Source: Pseudomonas moraviensis
GTDB taxonomy: Bacteria; Pseudomonadota; Gammaproteobacteria; Pseudomonadales; Pseudomonadaceae
Assembly (NCBI RefSeq): GCF_900105805.1
Contig: NZ_LT629788.1
Span: 2,108,001-2,172,000 of the forward strand
Reading direction: 5' to 3'
DNA length: 64,000 nt
In this document: in pieces, positions 7,847-15,407 of the stretch
Numbering within the stretch: position 1 is the stretch's first letter
Layout: each line of letters opens with the position of its first letter
The notes under the pieces: model-generated
Told to the model about the DNA's origin: nothing
The model's input: only the letters and a program-made list of their open reading frames with translations
The model's database searches: none
Made by a program: the position numbers and the translations under genes

Positions 7847-7924
7847 GGCCCCATCGCGAGCCGGCTCACGCCTACAGGGGAACGCATTCCAAATGTAGGA
7901 GTGAGCCTGCTCGCGATGAGGCCC
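7847..7924. repeat. REP pair downstream of the chlD-type gene
   Basis: Inverted repeat: CCATCGCGAGCCGGCTCACGCCTA... and its mate ...TAGGAGTGAGCCTGCTCGCGATGAGG, separated by about 20 nt. It lies 19 nt past the VWA-domain stop (7943, minus strand), where it may form the 3' end of the cobW-cobN-chlD transcript. Confidence 0.85.
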
Positions 7925-7942
7925 GAGCAAACACAGAAAGTA

Positions 7943-8614
7943 TCAGAGAGAAACCGGCTCATCGATATGCCGATACTGCGCTTGCAGCGCTGTCGCCAGT
8001 TCCTTCGCCCGGCCCAGTCGAATCGGCCCGCGCTCGATGTCGATCAGCAGTGCCGGGCACGCCAACGCTGGCAGCGCCGACAGGTCTTTCACCCGACCAT
8101 CGGTCAGGATCAGACAGCGCTGCATTTCAGTGGGAAAGTGTTTGCGCCGCACCGTCAGCCATTGCTGCGCCTGCTCCAGCGCCGCAAGCAGCGGCGTGCC
8201 GCCACCGGCGCCCAAACCGTCGAGCCAGAGACGCAGGCCACTGGATGCCTTCAAACCTTGCACCTGCCACTTCGGCACGGCACCACTGGCCGTCAGCAAG
8301 GCCAGCCGCGCCCGCTGGCGGTAGGCATCGTCGAACAATTGCGCGAGCAGGCCTTTGGCGTCGCTCAAGGCCCGATGGCGACGGGTCGAGGCCGACGCAT
8401 CGACGATCACCAACCAGACTTCGTGGGGTGAACGGGTGCGCTGCTGAAACAGCAGATCAGCGCGGTTCCGAGGGCGACCGTTGAGCAGCGTCCCCGGCCA
8501 GTTCACCGAACCGCTGCTGGCGCTCTGCCGTTGGCCCTGGCGACCATTGGCGAGGCGTCCGGCGCGGGGTCTGGCATTCGCCCCCGCGTCGGATCGGGGG
8601 CGAATGCCTAGGGC
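7943..8614 (-). CDS. chlD: VWA (CobT/ChlD-like) domain of chlD, reached by -1 frameshift from the upstream ATPase frame
   Basis: 223 codons in the -1 frame relative to the ATPase ORF at 8608-9618. The von Willebrand A domain has an intact MIDAS: DASAS (DxSxS), the 'GGGTPLLAAL' threonine, and 'LILTDGR' aspartate. No good start codon with Shine-Dalgarno is found: an ATG at 8692 lies deep inside the ATPase frame and yields an arginine-rich shadow. Entry is explained by a -1 frameshift at 8614-8620, giving a predicted 558-aa fusion (335 + 223). The fused form resembles the large chelatase subunit (ATPase-like plus linker plus VWA); the unshifted product resembles the small AAA+ subunit. The family inserts Mg or Co into tetrapyrroles; cobN next door points to cobalt. 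Annotation pipelines would call two separate genes here. Confidence 0.82.
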   Translation of the reverse strand, partial: ALGIRPRSDAGANARPRAGRLANGRQGQRQSASSGSVNWPGTLLNGRPRNRADLLFQQRTRSPHEVWLVIVDASASTRRHRALSDAKGLLAQLFDDAYRQRARLALLTASGAVPKWQVQGLKASSGLRLWLDGLGAGGGTPLLAALEQAQQWLTVRRKHFPTEMQRCLILTDGRVKDLSALPALACPALLIDIERGPIRLGRAKELATALQAQYRHIDEPVSL

Positions 8615-8620
8615 TTTTTT
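8573..8620 (-). promoter_or_regulatory. Programmed -1 ribosomal frameshift cassette in chlD
   Basis: Read on the minus strand: slippery heptamer A_AAA_AAG (8620-8614) in the zero frame. It is followed by CCC TAG, the stop of the zero frame (8608-8610). After a 5-nt spacer there is a perfect 13-bp stem GGCATTCGCCCCC / GGGGGCGAATGCC (8608-8596 and 8585-8573) with a 10-nt loop. A_AAA_AAG with a downstream stem is the E. coli dnaX arrangement. A strong upstream Shine-Dalgarno-like stimulator is not obvious. Confidence 0.85.
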
Positions 8621-9618
8621 GCCTGCGGCGGCCAGCTCGGGACTTCGCGACGGGCGCCGGCAAGTTGCGCGGTGGCCGGCATTTCGCCCCATTGGCCCTG
8701 CCCTTCGCCGGGTTTGCTCTCTGCACCTGACGGCGGTGGCGCAGGCGACTCAGCGTTGGCCGAAGGTTGTTCGCGACGGCGATGGCGCAAGGCAAATTCG
8801 GCCACGGCATCGATGTCCTGCTCGGCAATCGCATCCGCGCCACGCCACGCGGCATGGGCGCGGGCCGCGCGCAACCACACCAGATCGGCGCGCAAGCCAT
8901 CGACGCCAGCAGCGAAACAACGCTCGGTAATCAACGCCAATGCTGCATCGTCCAGAGGGATTTCCACCAACAGCTTCCGGGCGCTTTCACAGCGCGAGCG
9001 CAAGGCGTGTTGCTCGGTTTCCCACTGCGCGCAGAACGCCTGCGGACCGCTGTCGAAATCCAGCCGTCGGCGAATGATCTGTCCGCGCTCGGTCGGCGCG
9101 GTATGGCCGCTGAGAGCGACATTCAAGCCGAATCGATCGAGCAATTGCGGGCGCAACTCGCCCTCTTCCGGGTTCATGGTGCCGATCAGGACGAATTTCG
9201 CCGAATGTCGATGGGAAATGCCGTCGCGCTCGATCAGGTTGGTGCCACTGGCGGCGACATCGAGCAGCAGGTCCACCAGGTGGTCGGGCAGCAGATTGAC
9301 TTCATCGACGTACAGCACGCCACCGTCGGCCTTGGCCAGCACCCCCGGGGAAAACTTCGCGCGACCGTCGCTCAGGGCGGCGTCAAGATCGAGCGTGCCG
9401 ACCAGACGCTCTTCGGTAGCACCCAGCGGCAAGGTGACGAATTGGCCGCTGGCGAGCAGATCCGCCAAGCCCCGCGCCAGTGTCGACTTGGCCATGCCAC
9501 GCGGACCTTCGATCAGCACGCCACCGATTTTCGGGTCGATGGCCGTCAGGCACAGGGCGAGTTTCAGGTCATCGGCGCCGACCACGGCGGAGAGCGGGAA
9601 ATGCGGGGTGTCGGTCAT
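8608..9618 (-). CDS. chlD: AAA+ chelatase subunit (BchI/ChlI-like), short product of chlD
   Basis: 336-aa zero-frame product starting MTDTPHFPLSAVVGADDLK. It is a chelatase-type AAA+ ATPase: Walker A GPRGMAKSTLARG, Walker B GVLYVDEVNLL, and sensor/arginine-finger region 'IGTMNPEEGELRPQLLDRFG'. A helical C-terminal domain and a Pro/Gly-rich linker (residues ~285-336) follow. The frame ends right after a slippery A6G run, so ribosomes that shift -1 continue into the VWA domain. In cobaltochelatase the ATPase ring energises CobN. It is downstream of cobN in the same direction, separated by a 217-nt region full of repeats. The shifted and unshifted products together could supply both accessory chelatase subunits from one gene. 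Confidence 0.9.
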   Translation of the reverse strand: MTDTPHFPLSAVVGADDLKLALCLTAIDPKIGGVLIEGPRGMAKSTLARGLADLLASGQFVTLPLGATEERLVGTLDLDAALSDGRAKFSPGVLAKADGGVLYVDEVNLLPDHLVDLLLDVAASGTNLIERDGISHRHSAKFVLIGTMNPEEGELRPQLLDRFGLNVALSGHTAPTERGQIIRRRLDFDSGPQAFCAQWETEQHALRSRCESARKLLVEIPLDDAALALITERCFAAGVDGLRADLVWLRAARAHAAWRGADAIAEQDIDAVAEFALRHRRREQPSANAESPAPPPSGAESKPGEGQGQWGEMPATAQLAGARREVPSWPPQAKKP

Positions 9619-9675
9619 CAGGTTTTCTCTTTCGTGGTCGTGAGTGGTCTTGAAATTTAGGTGTGGCAGTTGTTG

Positions 9676-9822
9676 CCCTCACCCTAGCCCTCTCCCAGAG
9701 GGAGAGGGAACTGACCGTGTTGGTCTTTCGAGTTCCGTCGACCTGATGCATCGGTGCGACACACATTTCGACAGCGCTAAAGATCGGCTCCCTCTCCCTC
9801 CGGGAGAGGGCTGGGGTGAGGG
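9676..9822. repeat. Nested inverted repeats between cobN and chlD
   Basis: Left unit CCCTCACCCTAGCCCTCTCCC-AGAG-GGAGAGGG and right unit CCCTCTCCC-TCCG-GGAGAGGG..GGGGTGAGGG. Each is a hairpin, and the two outer arms are complementary over about 20 nt with mismatches. This 'CCCTCACCCTAACCCTCTCCC' element is a common intergenic repeat in pseudomonads. It sits inside an apparent operon. Confidence 0.75.
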
Positions 9823-9835
9823 TAGCTCTGAGCGG

Positions 9836-12800
9836 TTACATGTCTTCCTCTATATCCAAGAGCAAGTTCTCTAACGCTTCTTTATAAGCCCCCGGCTCCT
9901 GCCACATCCCCCGCTGCTGCGCCTCGAGCATGCGCTCGGTCATGTCGCGCAGCGCGTGGGGATTATGCTCACGGACAAAATCCCGCGTCGCCGGATCGAG
10001 CAAATACGCATCCGCCAGCAACGCGTATTGATGATCATCAATCAACTGCGTGGTCGCATCGAAGGCGAACAGATTATCAACGGTCGCAGCGAGTTCGAAC
10101 GCGCCTTTGTAGCCGTGACGCTTGACCCCGTCGATCCACTTCGGATTCGCTGCCCGCGAGCGCACTACGCGGTTCAGCTCTTCCTTCAAGGTACGGATCT
10201 TCGGCAGATCCGGCTGACTGTGATCGCCGTGATAGCTGGCCGCCGCCTCGCCGCGCAGGCTTTCCACCGCAGCGAGCATGCCGCCCTGAAACTGGTAATA
10301 ATCGTTGGAATCGAGCAGGTCATGCTCGCGGTTGTCCTGGTTTTGCAGGACTGCCTGCACCTGGCTGAGGCGCTGGCTGAATTGCTCACGTGCCGCCGTA
10401 CCCTCGTCAGCGCTGCCGTAAGCATAGGCGCCCCAGTTCAGGTAAACCTCGGCGAGGTCTTCGCGGGTCTGCCACAGACGCCCGTCGATCGCGCCTTGCA
10501 CACCGGCGCCATAAGCCCCCGGCTTGGCGCCGAAGATCCGCCACCCGGCCTGACGCCGCGCGGTATCTTCATCGACGCCCGATTCCAACAGAACCTCGCG
10601 CTCGGCACGCACTTTGGCGGCCAGTGGATTCAAGTCGTCCGGTTCGTCCAGCGCGGCCACCGCTTGCACGGCGGCGTCGAACAGGCGGATCAGATTGGCA
10701 AATGCATCACGGAAAAAACCCGAGACCCGCAGCGTCACGTCGACCCTTGGGCGATCGAGCAGACTCAGCGGCAGAATCTCGAAATCATCCACGCGCTGAC
10801 TGCCCGTGGCCCAGACCGGACGCACGCCCATCAGCGCCATGGCCTGAGCAATGTCATCGCCGCCGGTGCGCATGGTCGCGGTGCCCCAGACGGACAGGCC
10901 GAGCTGGCGCAAATGATCGCCGTGATCCTGCAGATGCCGTTCGAGAATCAGCGTGGCGGATTGGAAGCCGATGCGCCACGCGGTGGTCGTCGGCAGATTT
11001 CGCACGTCCACCGAGTAGAAGTTGCGCCCGGTGGGCAGCACGTCGAGGCGGCCACGGCTGGGTGCGCCGCTGGGGCCGGCCGGGACGAAACGACCGCTGA
11101 GGGCGTCGAGCAGGCCGCGCATTTCCGCCGGGCCGCAAGCGTCGAGGCGTGGGGCGACGACTTCGCGCAGGGACTGGATGATTACATTTACGTCAGACCA
11201 CCCCGATCCCTGTAGGAGCGAGCCTGCTCGCGATAGCGGTGTGTCATTCAACACTGAATTGCCTGATCCGCCGCCATCGCGAGCAGGCTCACTCCTACAG
11301 GGGGATTGCAGTGTCTGGGAGATCAGGTCGGTGGCAAACAGTTCGAGCCGTTCGCGGGTGTCGCCGGCGGTGCGCCACAGTTCATCGCTGACGGCCTGCA
11401 ACTCGCTCGGTCGCGGGCCGTTCCACGGATCGGCCAATGTGCAATCCAGCGGATCGAAGGCCAATTCAAACGCCTTGGCCAAGGCCCGCAACAGGCTCGA
11501 CTGCGCGCCCTTGCCGTCACCGCGCGGAATCCGCAGCAACGCCAGTAACGTGTCAATGCGCAAGCGCCCGCTCGGCGACTCACCGAAGATGTGCAAGCCA
11601 TCGCGAATCTGCGATTCCTTCAAATCGCACAGATAAGTGTCCAGACGTGGCAGCCAGATCGCCGCATCGGCATCGCTGTCGAGCGCAGCATCCAGCTGCA
11701 ATTCGCGGTCGATTTGCGTGTCACGCACCAGTTGCAGAATGTCGCGCTGAAGCTCACGGGCGCGGCGTGGATCGAGCAGTTGCGCCTCGTAATATTCGTC
11801 GGCGAGCAACTCCAGATTGCGCAGCGGCCCATAGGTTTCGGCGCGGGTCAGCGGCGGCATCAAATGGTCGATGATCACCGCTTGCGTGCGCCGTTTGGCC
11901 TGAGCGCCCTCGCCCGGGTCGTTGACGATAAACGGATAGACATTCGGTAGCGGCCCGAGCAGTGCGTCCGGCCAGCAATTCTCTGATAGACCGACGCCTT
12001 TGCCCGGAAGCCATTCAAGGTTGCCGTGCTTGCCGACATGGATTACGCCGTGAGCGCCGTAGGTGTTGCGCAACCAGAAATAGAACGCCAGATAGCCGTG
12101 CGGCGGCACCAGGTCCGGGTCGTGATACACCGCGCTCGGATCGACCTGATACCCGCGCGCCGGTTGAATGCCGACGAAGGTCAGAGCGAACCGCAGGCCG
12201 GCGATCATCAGGCGCCCGTCGCGGCACATCGGATCGTTGTGTGGCGATCCCCACCGCTCGAGCACCGCAGCGCGATTCGCTTCCGGCAGCGCGTTGAACA
12301 TCGCCAGGTAATCGTCCATCGCCAGGCTTTGCTGGCATGGGCGCAGGTCAAGGCTGTCGAGGTCATTGCTGACCCCGCCGAGCAGTTGCTGAATCAGCTC
12401 GGTGCCGCTGTCGGGCAACTCGGCAGTGACCGGATAACCGTGTTCGCGCAGTGCGCGCAGGATGTTCAGCGCCGCTGCCGGCGTATCGAGGCCGACACCG
12501 TTGCCGATGCGGCCGTCGCGGGTCGGGTAGTTGGCGAGGATCAGCGCGATGCGTTTCTCGCCGTTGGGCACGCGCGCCAGATCGATCCAGCGCCGCGCCA
12601 GTTCGGCGACGAAATCCATGCGCTCGGGCTGGGCGCGGTAGCAGACCACATCGGACTGACTGCGCTCGCTGCGCCAGGCCAGATCCTTGAAGCTGATCGG
12701 CCGACTGATGATGCGTCCATCGAGTTCCGGCAAGGCAATGTGCATCGCCAGATCCCGCGGCCCAAGACCCTGTTCGCTGTCGCGCCAGCCGGGCTCGTTG

Positions 12801-13684
12801 TCCTGGGCGCAGATTGCCTGGATCACCGGAATGTTGCGGCGAAACGGGCGCAGATGCGGCGCCTCGGGGCTCGATTGGGCAAAACCGGTGGTGTTGAGAA
12901 TCACCCCGGCCTCGACCTCATCCAGCCACTCCTCGACCACCGACAGGCAGCCCGGTTCTTTCAGACTGGCCACCGCGATCGGCAGCGGATTGAGCCCGGC
13001 CGCCTGCAAACGCTGACAGAACACATCGATGAACGCGGTGTTCGCCGCTTGCAAGTGCGAGCGATAAAACAACAGCGCCGCCACTGGTTGAGCAGGCAGC
13101 CACTCGGCTTGCCAGTCGCTCAGGGCAGCGCTGTTTTTCTGTGGGTGATAAATCGCCGTACGCGGCAGGGTCTGCGGTTCGCTCCACGGGTAATCGCGGG
13201 CGAACCATTGGTTGCCCAGGCACCGGAAGAAATCCAGCGCATTGCCCATGCCGCCCTGACGCAGGAATTGCCAGAGGCGATCCCGTGCTTCGGCGCTGAC
13301 CGTGCTCAAGTCGCTGAGCTCGGGATCCGGGCGGTCGTCGCCGGGCACCAGAATCAGTTGCACGCCGCGTTCGGACAGTTCGATCAGCCGCTCGACACCA
13401 TAGCGCCAATAGGCGATGCCGCCGTGCAGCGAGATCAGAATGACCTTGGCGTGGCGCAGCACTTCGTCCACGTACAGATCGACCGACGCGTGATTCTGCA
13501 CCTGCATCGGGTTGGCCAGACGCAGGCTCGGATAATCCTCCGGCAATTGCTGCGCAGCTTCGGCGAGCAGCGCCAGGCTGGAATCGCCGCTGCACAGGAT
13601 TACCAGCTCGGCCGGGGTTTGTCCGAGGTCGGCAATGTTGTCATCCGAGACGAATCCGCCGGGCTGGGTCCTGAGCAGGTGCAT
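9836..13684 (-). CDS. cobN: Cobaltochelatase subunit CobN
   Basis: 1282-aa large subunit that binds the corrin ring and inserts cobalt into hydrogenobyrinate a,c-diamide in the aerobic B12 pathway. Recognisable CobN/BchH blocks include 'ALILANYPTRDGRIGNGVGLDTPAAALNILRAL', 'HVGKHGNLEWLPGKGVGLSENCWPDALLGPLPNVYPFIVNDPGEGAQAKRR', 'GPSGAPSRGRLDVLPTGRNFYSVDVRNLPT' and 'YGAGVQGAIDGRLWQTREDLAEVYLNWG'. The ATG at 13684 follows the cobW stop by 3 nt with only a weak Shine-Dalgarno, so coupling is likely. Oddly, residues about 794-826 are the in-frame translation of a REP pair (11209-11304). The insertion keeps the frame and falls in a linker just before the conserved 'ACGPAEMRGLLDALSGRFVP' block. Confidence 0.95.
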   Translation of the reverse strand: MHLLRTQPGGFVSDDNIADLGQTPAELVILCSGDSSLALLAEAAQQLPEDYPSLRLANPMQVQNHASVDLYVDEVLRHAKVILISLHGGIAYWRYGVERLIELSERGVQLILVPGDDRPDPELSDLSTVSAEARDRLWQFLRQGGMGNALDFFRCLGNQWFARDYPWSEPQTLPRTAIYHPQKNSAALSDWQAEWLPAQPVAALLFYRSHLQAANTAFIDVFCQRLQAAGLNPLPIAVASLKEPGCLSVVEEWLDEVEAGVILNTTGFAQSSPEAPHLRPFRRNIPVIQAICAQDNEPGWRDSEQGLGPRDLAMHIALPELDGRIISRPISFKDLAWRSERSQSDVVCYRAQPERMDFVAELARRWIDLARVPNGEKRIALILANYPTRDGRIGNGVGLDTPAAALNILRALREHGYPVTAELPDSGTELIQQLLGGVSNDLDSLDLRPCQQSLAMDDYLAMFNALPEANRAAVLERWGSPHNDPMCRDGRLMIAGLRFALTFVGIQPARGYQVDPSAVYHDPDLVPPHGYLAFYFWLRNTYGAHGVIHVGKHGNLEWLPGKGVGLSENCWPDALLGPLPNVYPFIVNDPGEGAQAKRRTQAVIIDHLMPPLTRAETYGPLRNLELLADEYYEAQLLDPRRARELQRDILQLVRDTQIDRELQLDAALDSDADAAIWLPRLDTYLCDLKESQIRDGLHIFGESPSGRLRIDTLLALLRIPRGDGKGAQSSLLRALAKAFELAFDPLDCTLADPWNGPRPSELQAVSDELWRTAGDTRERLELFATDLISQTLQSPCRSEPARDGGGSGNSVLNDTPLSRAGSLLQGSGWSDVNVIIQSLREVVAPRLDACGPAEMRGLLDALSGRFVPAGPSGAPSRGRLDVLPTGRNFYSVDVRNLPTTTAWRIGFQSATLILERHLQDHGDHLRQLGLSVWGTATMRTGGDDIAQAMALMGVRPVWATGSQRVDDFEILPLSLLDRPRVDVTLRVSGFFRDAFANLIRLFDAAVQAVAALDEPDDLNPLAAKVRAEREVLLESGVDEDTARRQAGWRIFGAKPGAYGAGVQGAIDGRLWQTREDLAEVYLNWGAYAYGSADEGTAAREQFSQRLSQVQAVLQNQDNREHDLLDSNDYYQFQGGMLAAVESLRGEAAASYHGDHSQPDLPKIRTLKEELNRVVRSRAANPKWIDGVKRHGYKGAFELAATVDNLFAFDATTQLIDDHQYALLADAYLLDPATRDFVREHNPHALRDMTERMLEAQQRGMWQEPGAYKEALENLLLDIEEDM
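11209..11304. repeat. REP pair inside the cobN coding sequence
   Basis: CCTGTAGGAGCGAGCCTGCT..CGATAGCGG and the mate CGCCATCGCGAGCAGGCTCACTCCTACAGG form the standard REP hairpin pair. Here the 96-nt unit (32 codons) lies within an open reading frame. It is translated as CRSEPARD...LSRAGSLLQG within CobN. Confidence 0.9.
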
Positions 13685-13687
13685 GAG

Positions 13688-14752
13688 TTAAACGCTGAGC
13701 GCAGCGCGCAATTGCGCTTCGAGCTGCGCAGCATCGAGTTCCTGACCGATCAGCACCAGGCGCGTGACGCGGGCTTCTTCGGCGCCCCACTGGCGGTCGA
13801 AATGCTTGTCGAAACGCGTGCCCACCCCCTGGATCAACAGGCGCATCGGCTTGTTCGGAATTGCCGCGAAACCTTTCACGCGCAGGATGCCGTGTTGCAC
13901 CACCAGTTGCGTCAACGCATCGAGCAGCAGGCTTTCATCAGCCTGCGGCAGTTCGATGGAGATCGAATCGAAGGCGTCGTGATCGTGGTCGTCGTCATCA
14001 CCGTCGTGGTGGTGATCGTGGTGGCTATGGCGGCTGTCGATGTGCTCCTCGGAACCGGCACCGAGGCCGATCAGCACGTCGAGTGGCAGGCGACCGTTGC
14101 TGGCTTCGATGATTTTCACTGCTGGCGGCAGTTCTTCGGCGACTTCAGCGCGTACCCGAGCCAGATCTTCCGGGCTGGTCTGATCGGCCTTGTTGAGGAT
14201 GACCAGATCGGCGCTGGCCAGTTGATCGGCGAACAGCTCGTGCAGCGGCGATTCATGGTCGAGATTCGGATCGAGCTTGCGCTGGGCGTCGACCTGATCC
14301 GGGAACGCGGCAAAGGTGCCAGCGGCCACGGCCGGGCTGTCGACCACGGTGATCACCGCGTCGACGGTGCAGGCGCTGCGGATTTCCGGCCACTGGAAGG
14401 CTTGCACCAACGGCTTGGGCAGGGCCAGGCCGGAGGTTTCGATAAGGATGTGATCGAGGTCACCCCGGCGGGCAACCAGTTCACGCATTACCGGGAAGAA
14501 CTCTTCCTGCACCGTGCAGCACAGGCAGCCATTGGCCAATTCGTACACCCGGCCACTGGCCTCTTCTTCGGTGCAGCCGATGGTGCATTGCTTGAGGATT
14601 TCCCCGTCGATGCCCAGCTCGCCAAACTCGTTGACGATCACCGCGATGCGCCGGCCCTGAGCGTTGTCGAGCATATGGCGCAGCAGCGTGGTTTTGCCCG
14701 AACCGAGGAAACCGGTGACGATGGTGACGGGAAGTTTGGCCAGTGTTTTCAT
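13688..14752 (-). CDS. cobW: CobW-type G3E GTPase metallochaperone
   Basis: 354 aa starting MKTLAKLPVTIVTGFLGSGKTTLLRHML, with Walker A GFLGSGKTTLL. The G3E metal motif CxCC is present (NGCLCCTVQEEF), along with 'ILIETSGLALPKPLVQAF' and the G-domain 'NKADQ'. A long His/Asp-rich loop (SRHSHHDHHHDGDDDDHDHD, about residue 250) precedes the C-terminal CobW_C domain and would bind metal. It is predicted to deliver Co2+ to the CobN chelatase encoded 3 nt downstream. The start at 14752 has an AGGG Shine-Dalgarno; an ATG at 14770 is possible. First gene of the riboswitch-controlled cobW-cobN-chlD operon. Confidence 0.93.
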   Translation of the reverse strand: MKTLAKLPVTIVTGFLGSGKTTLLRHMLDNAQGRRIAVIVNEFGELGIDGEILKQCTIGCTEEEASGRVYELANGCLCCTVQEEFFPVMRELVARRGDLDHILIETSGLALPKPLVQAFQWPEIRSACTVDAVITVVDSPAVAAGTFAAFPDQVDAQRKLDPNLDHESPLHELFADQLASADLVILNKADQTSPEDLARVRAEVAEELPPAVKIIEASNGRLPLDVLIGLGAGSEEHIDSRHSHHDHHHDGDDDDHDHDAFDSISIELPQADESLLLDALTQLVVQHGILRVKGFAAIPNKPMRLLIQGVGTRFDKHFDRQWGAEEARVTRLVLIGQELDAAQLEAQLRAALSV

Positions 14753-14863
14753 CGGTATGCCCTTTGGCAAGCGGCGGGCATACGGGACGAGAACCGGCAG
14801 CGCGCGTGCGCGTCGGAAGCATTCGCCACCGGATCACCCCGCCCGGTTGTAGTGAGAATCTGT

Positions 14864-15046
14864 GACGAGGCAGGTCTCCTGGCTGACGGTGTTCAGGCGC
14901 CGGGCCTGGCATTCGTTGCGCCTTCCCGCTGGCTTGAGCCTGCAGTGGCGTGGCAACGAACATCACCGTTCACAGTTGCGGGGGCAGCCGCGGCTTCGAC
15001 CGCGTTCCCTTCTTAGCTTCGGCAAGTGCCGAAGAACCTCGAAAGC
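14864..15046 (-). promoter_or_regulatory. Cobalamin riboswitch upstream of cobW
   Basis: On the minus strand the B12-box region reads GCCACTGCAGGCTC..., followed by GGGAAGGC. It is preceded by CTGCCCCCGCAACTGTGAACGG, all typical of the AdoCbl riboswitch core. A 5' stem (TTCTTCGGCACTTGCCGAAG) and a 3' segment GCCAGGAGACCTGCCTCGTC close it. It ends about 110 nt upstream of the cobW ATG, so B12 should repress the cobW-cobN-chlD operon. Confidence 0.88.
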
Positions 15047-15338
15047 GCAAGGCTACGCATGCCCGGGAGGCGGGTCAACAGCTGCAACGTCGCCGCTATA
15101 TGAACATGAATCTTTCATATATAAGCCGCGATCAGTTCTCATTTGAAAAATTGTCTGTAAGTTATTTCCTACATATATGGATGCACGCATTAAAACGCAA
15201 CTCGCGCTAGAGCGTGAATTAGAGCTATTAAACAACCCCATTACATTTCTTTACAAAAACCAATTTGATAATTTGAAACAGGATATGAACTATAAATATT
15301 CATACGGACTATGAATCACACCTAAAAGGATTTTCTGC
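15047..15338. other. AT-rich upstream region of the dioxygenase/ATP-grasp operon
   Basis: About 290 nt, strikingly AT-rich (from ~15100) compared with its neighbours. It contains TTGAAA (15273), the palindromic TATGAA-N9-TTCATA (15284-15304) and a 45-codon open frame (see 15177-15314). It separates the minus-strand cobW riboswitch from the plus-strand operon and must contain the operon's promoter. I could not fix a confident -35/-10 pair. Confidence 0.5.
15177..15314 (+). CDS. Candidate 45-aa peptide upstream of the dioxygenase operon
   Basis: Open frame of 45 codons from ATG 15177 to TGA 15312-15314. It begins MDARIKTQLALERELELL, has a helical, charged middle and ends NYKYSYGL. It lies in the AT-rich stretch and uses codons rare in Pseudomonas (TTA, CTA). 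No good Shine-Dalgarno is seen upstream, which is the main argument against it. It is followed by 24 nt and then another tiny frame with a strong Shine-Dalgarno. It could be a leader or precursor peptide, or chance in AT-rich DNA. Confidence 0.3.
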   Translation: MDARIKTQLALERELELLNNPITFLYKNQFDNLKQDMNYKYSYGL

Positions 15339-15407
15339 ATGCCTGATTTTCGTCAGCGTTCAATCCTGTTTTTTCATAACCAGACTGTAAGCGAGTCAGC
15401 ACCGTGA
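15339..15407 (+). CDS. 22-aa peptide translationally coupled to the dioxygenase
   Basis: ATG 15339 to TGA 15405-15407, beginning MPDFRQRSILFF and ending SESAP. It has a strong AAAAGGA Shine-Dalgarno 8 nt upstream. Its TGA overlaps the GTG start of the next gene (GTGA at 15404-15407), the same coupling style as the rest of the operon, and the next gene has no good Shine-Dalgarno of its own. It may be a leader that delivers ribosomes to the dioxygenase start, or a small substrate/scaffold peptide for the ligase and oxygenase encoded downstream. I know of no homologue. Confidence 0.45.
   Translation: MPDFRQRSILFFHNQTVSESAP

Noticed and set aside
7943..8692. VWA protein as an independent gene starting at ATG 8692
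   Set aside because: The first ~50 residues are an arginine/proline-rich shadow of the ATPase linker, no Shine-Dalgarno is present, and the frameshift cassette explains access to the VWA frame. A sequencing error was considered, but the conserved-type slippery heptamer plus a perfect stem argues for a real recoding site.
12026..15016. A 996-codon plus-strand frame antisense to cobN and cobW, running into the riboswitch
   Set aside because: cobN and cobW motifs are unambiguous on the minus strand and the frame crosses a riboswitch.
15100..15210. 36-codon frame MNMNLSYISRDQ... upstream of the dioxygenase operon
   Set aside because: No Shine-Dalgarno, no coupling to a neighbour, and it overlaps the better 45-codon candidate in another frame.
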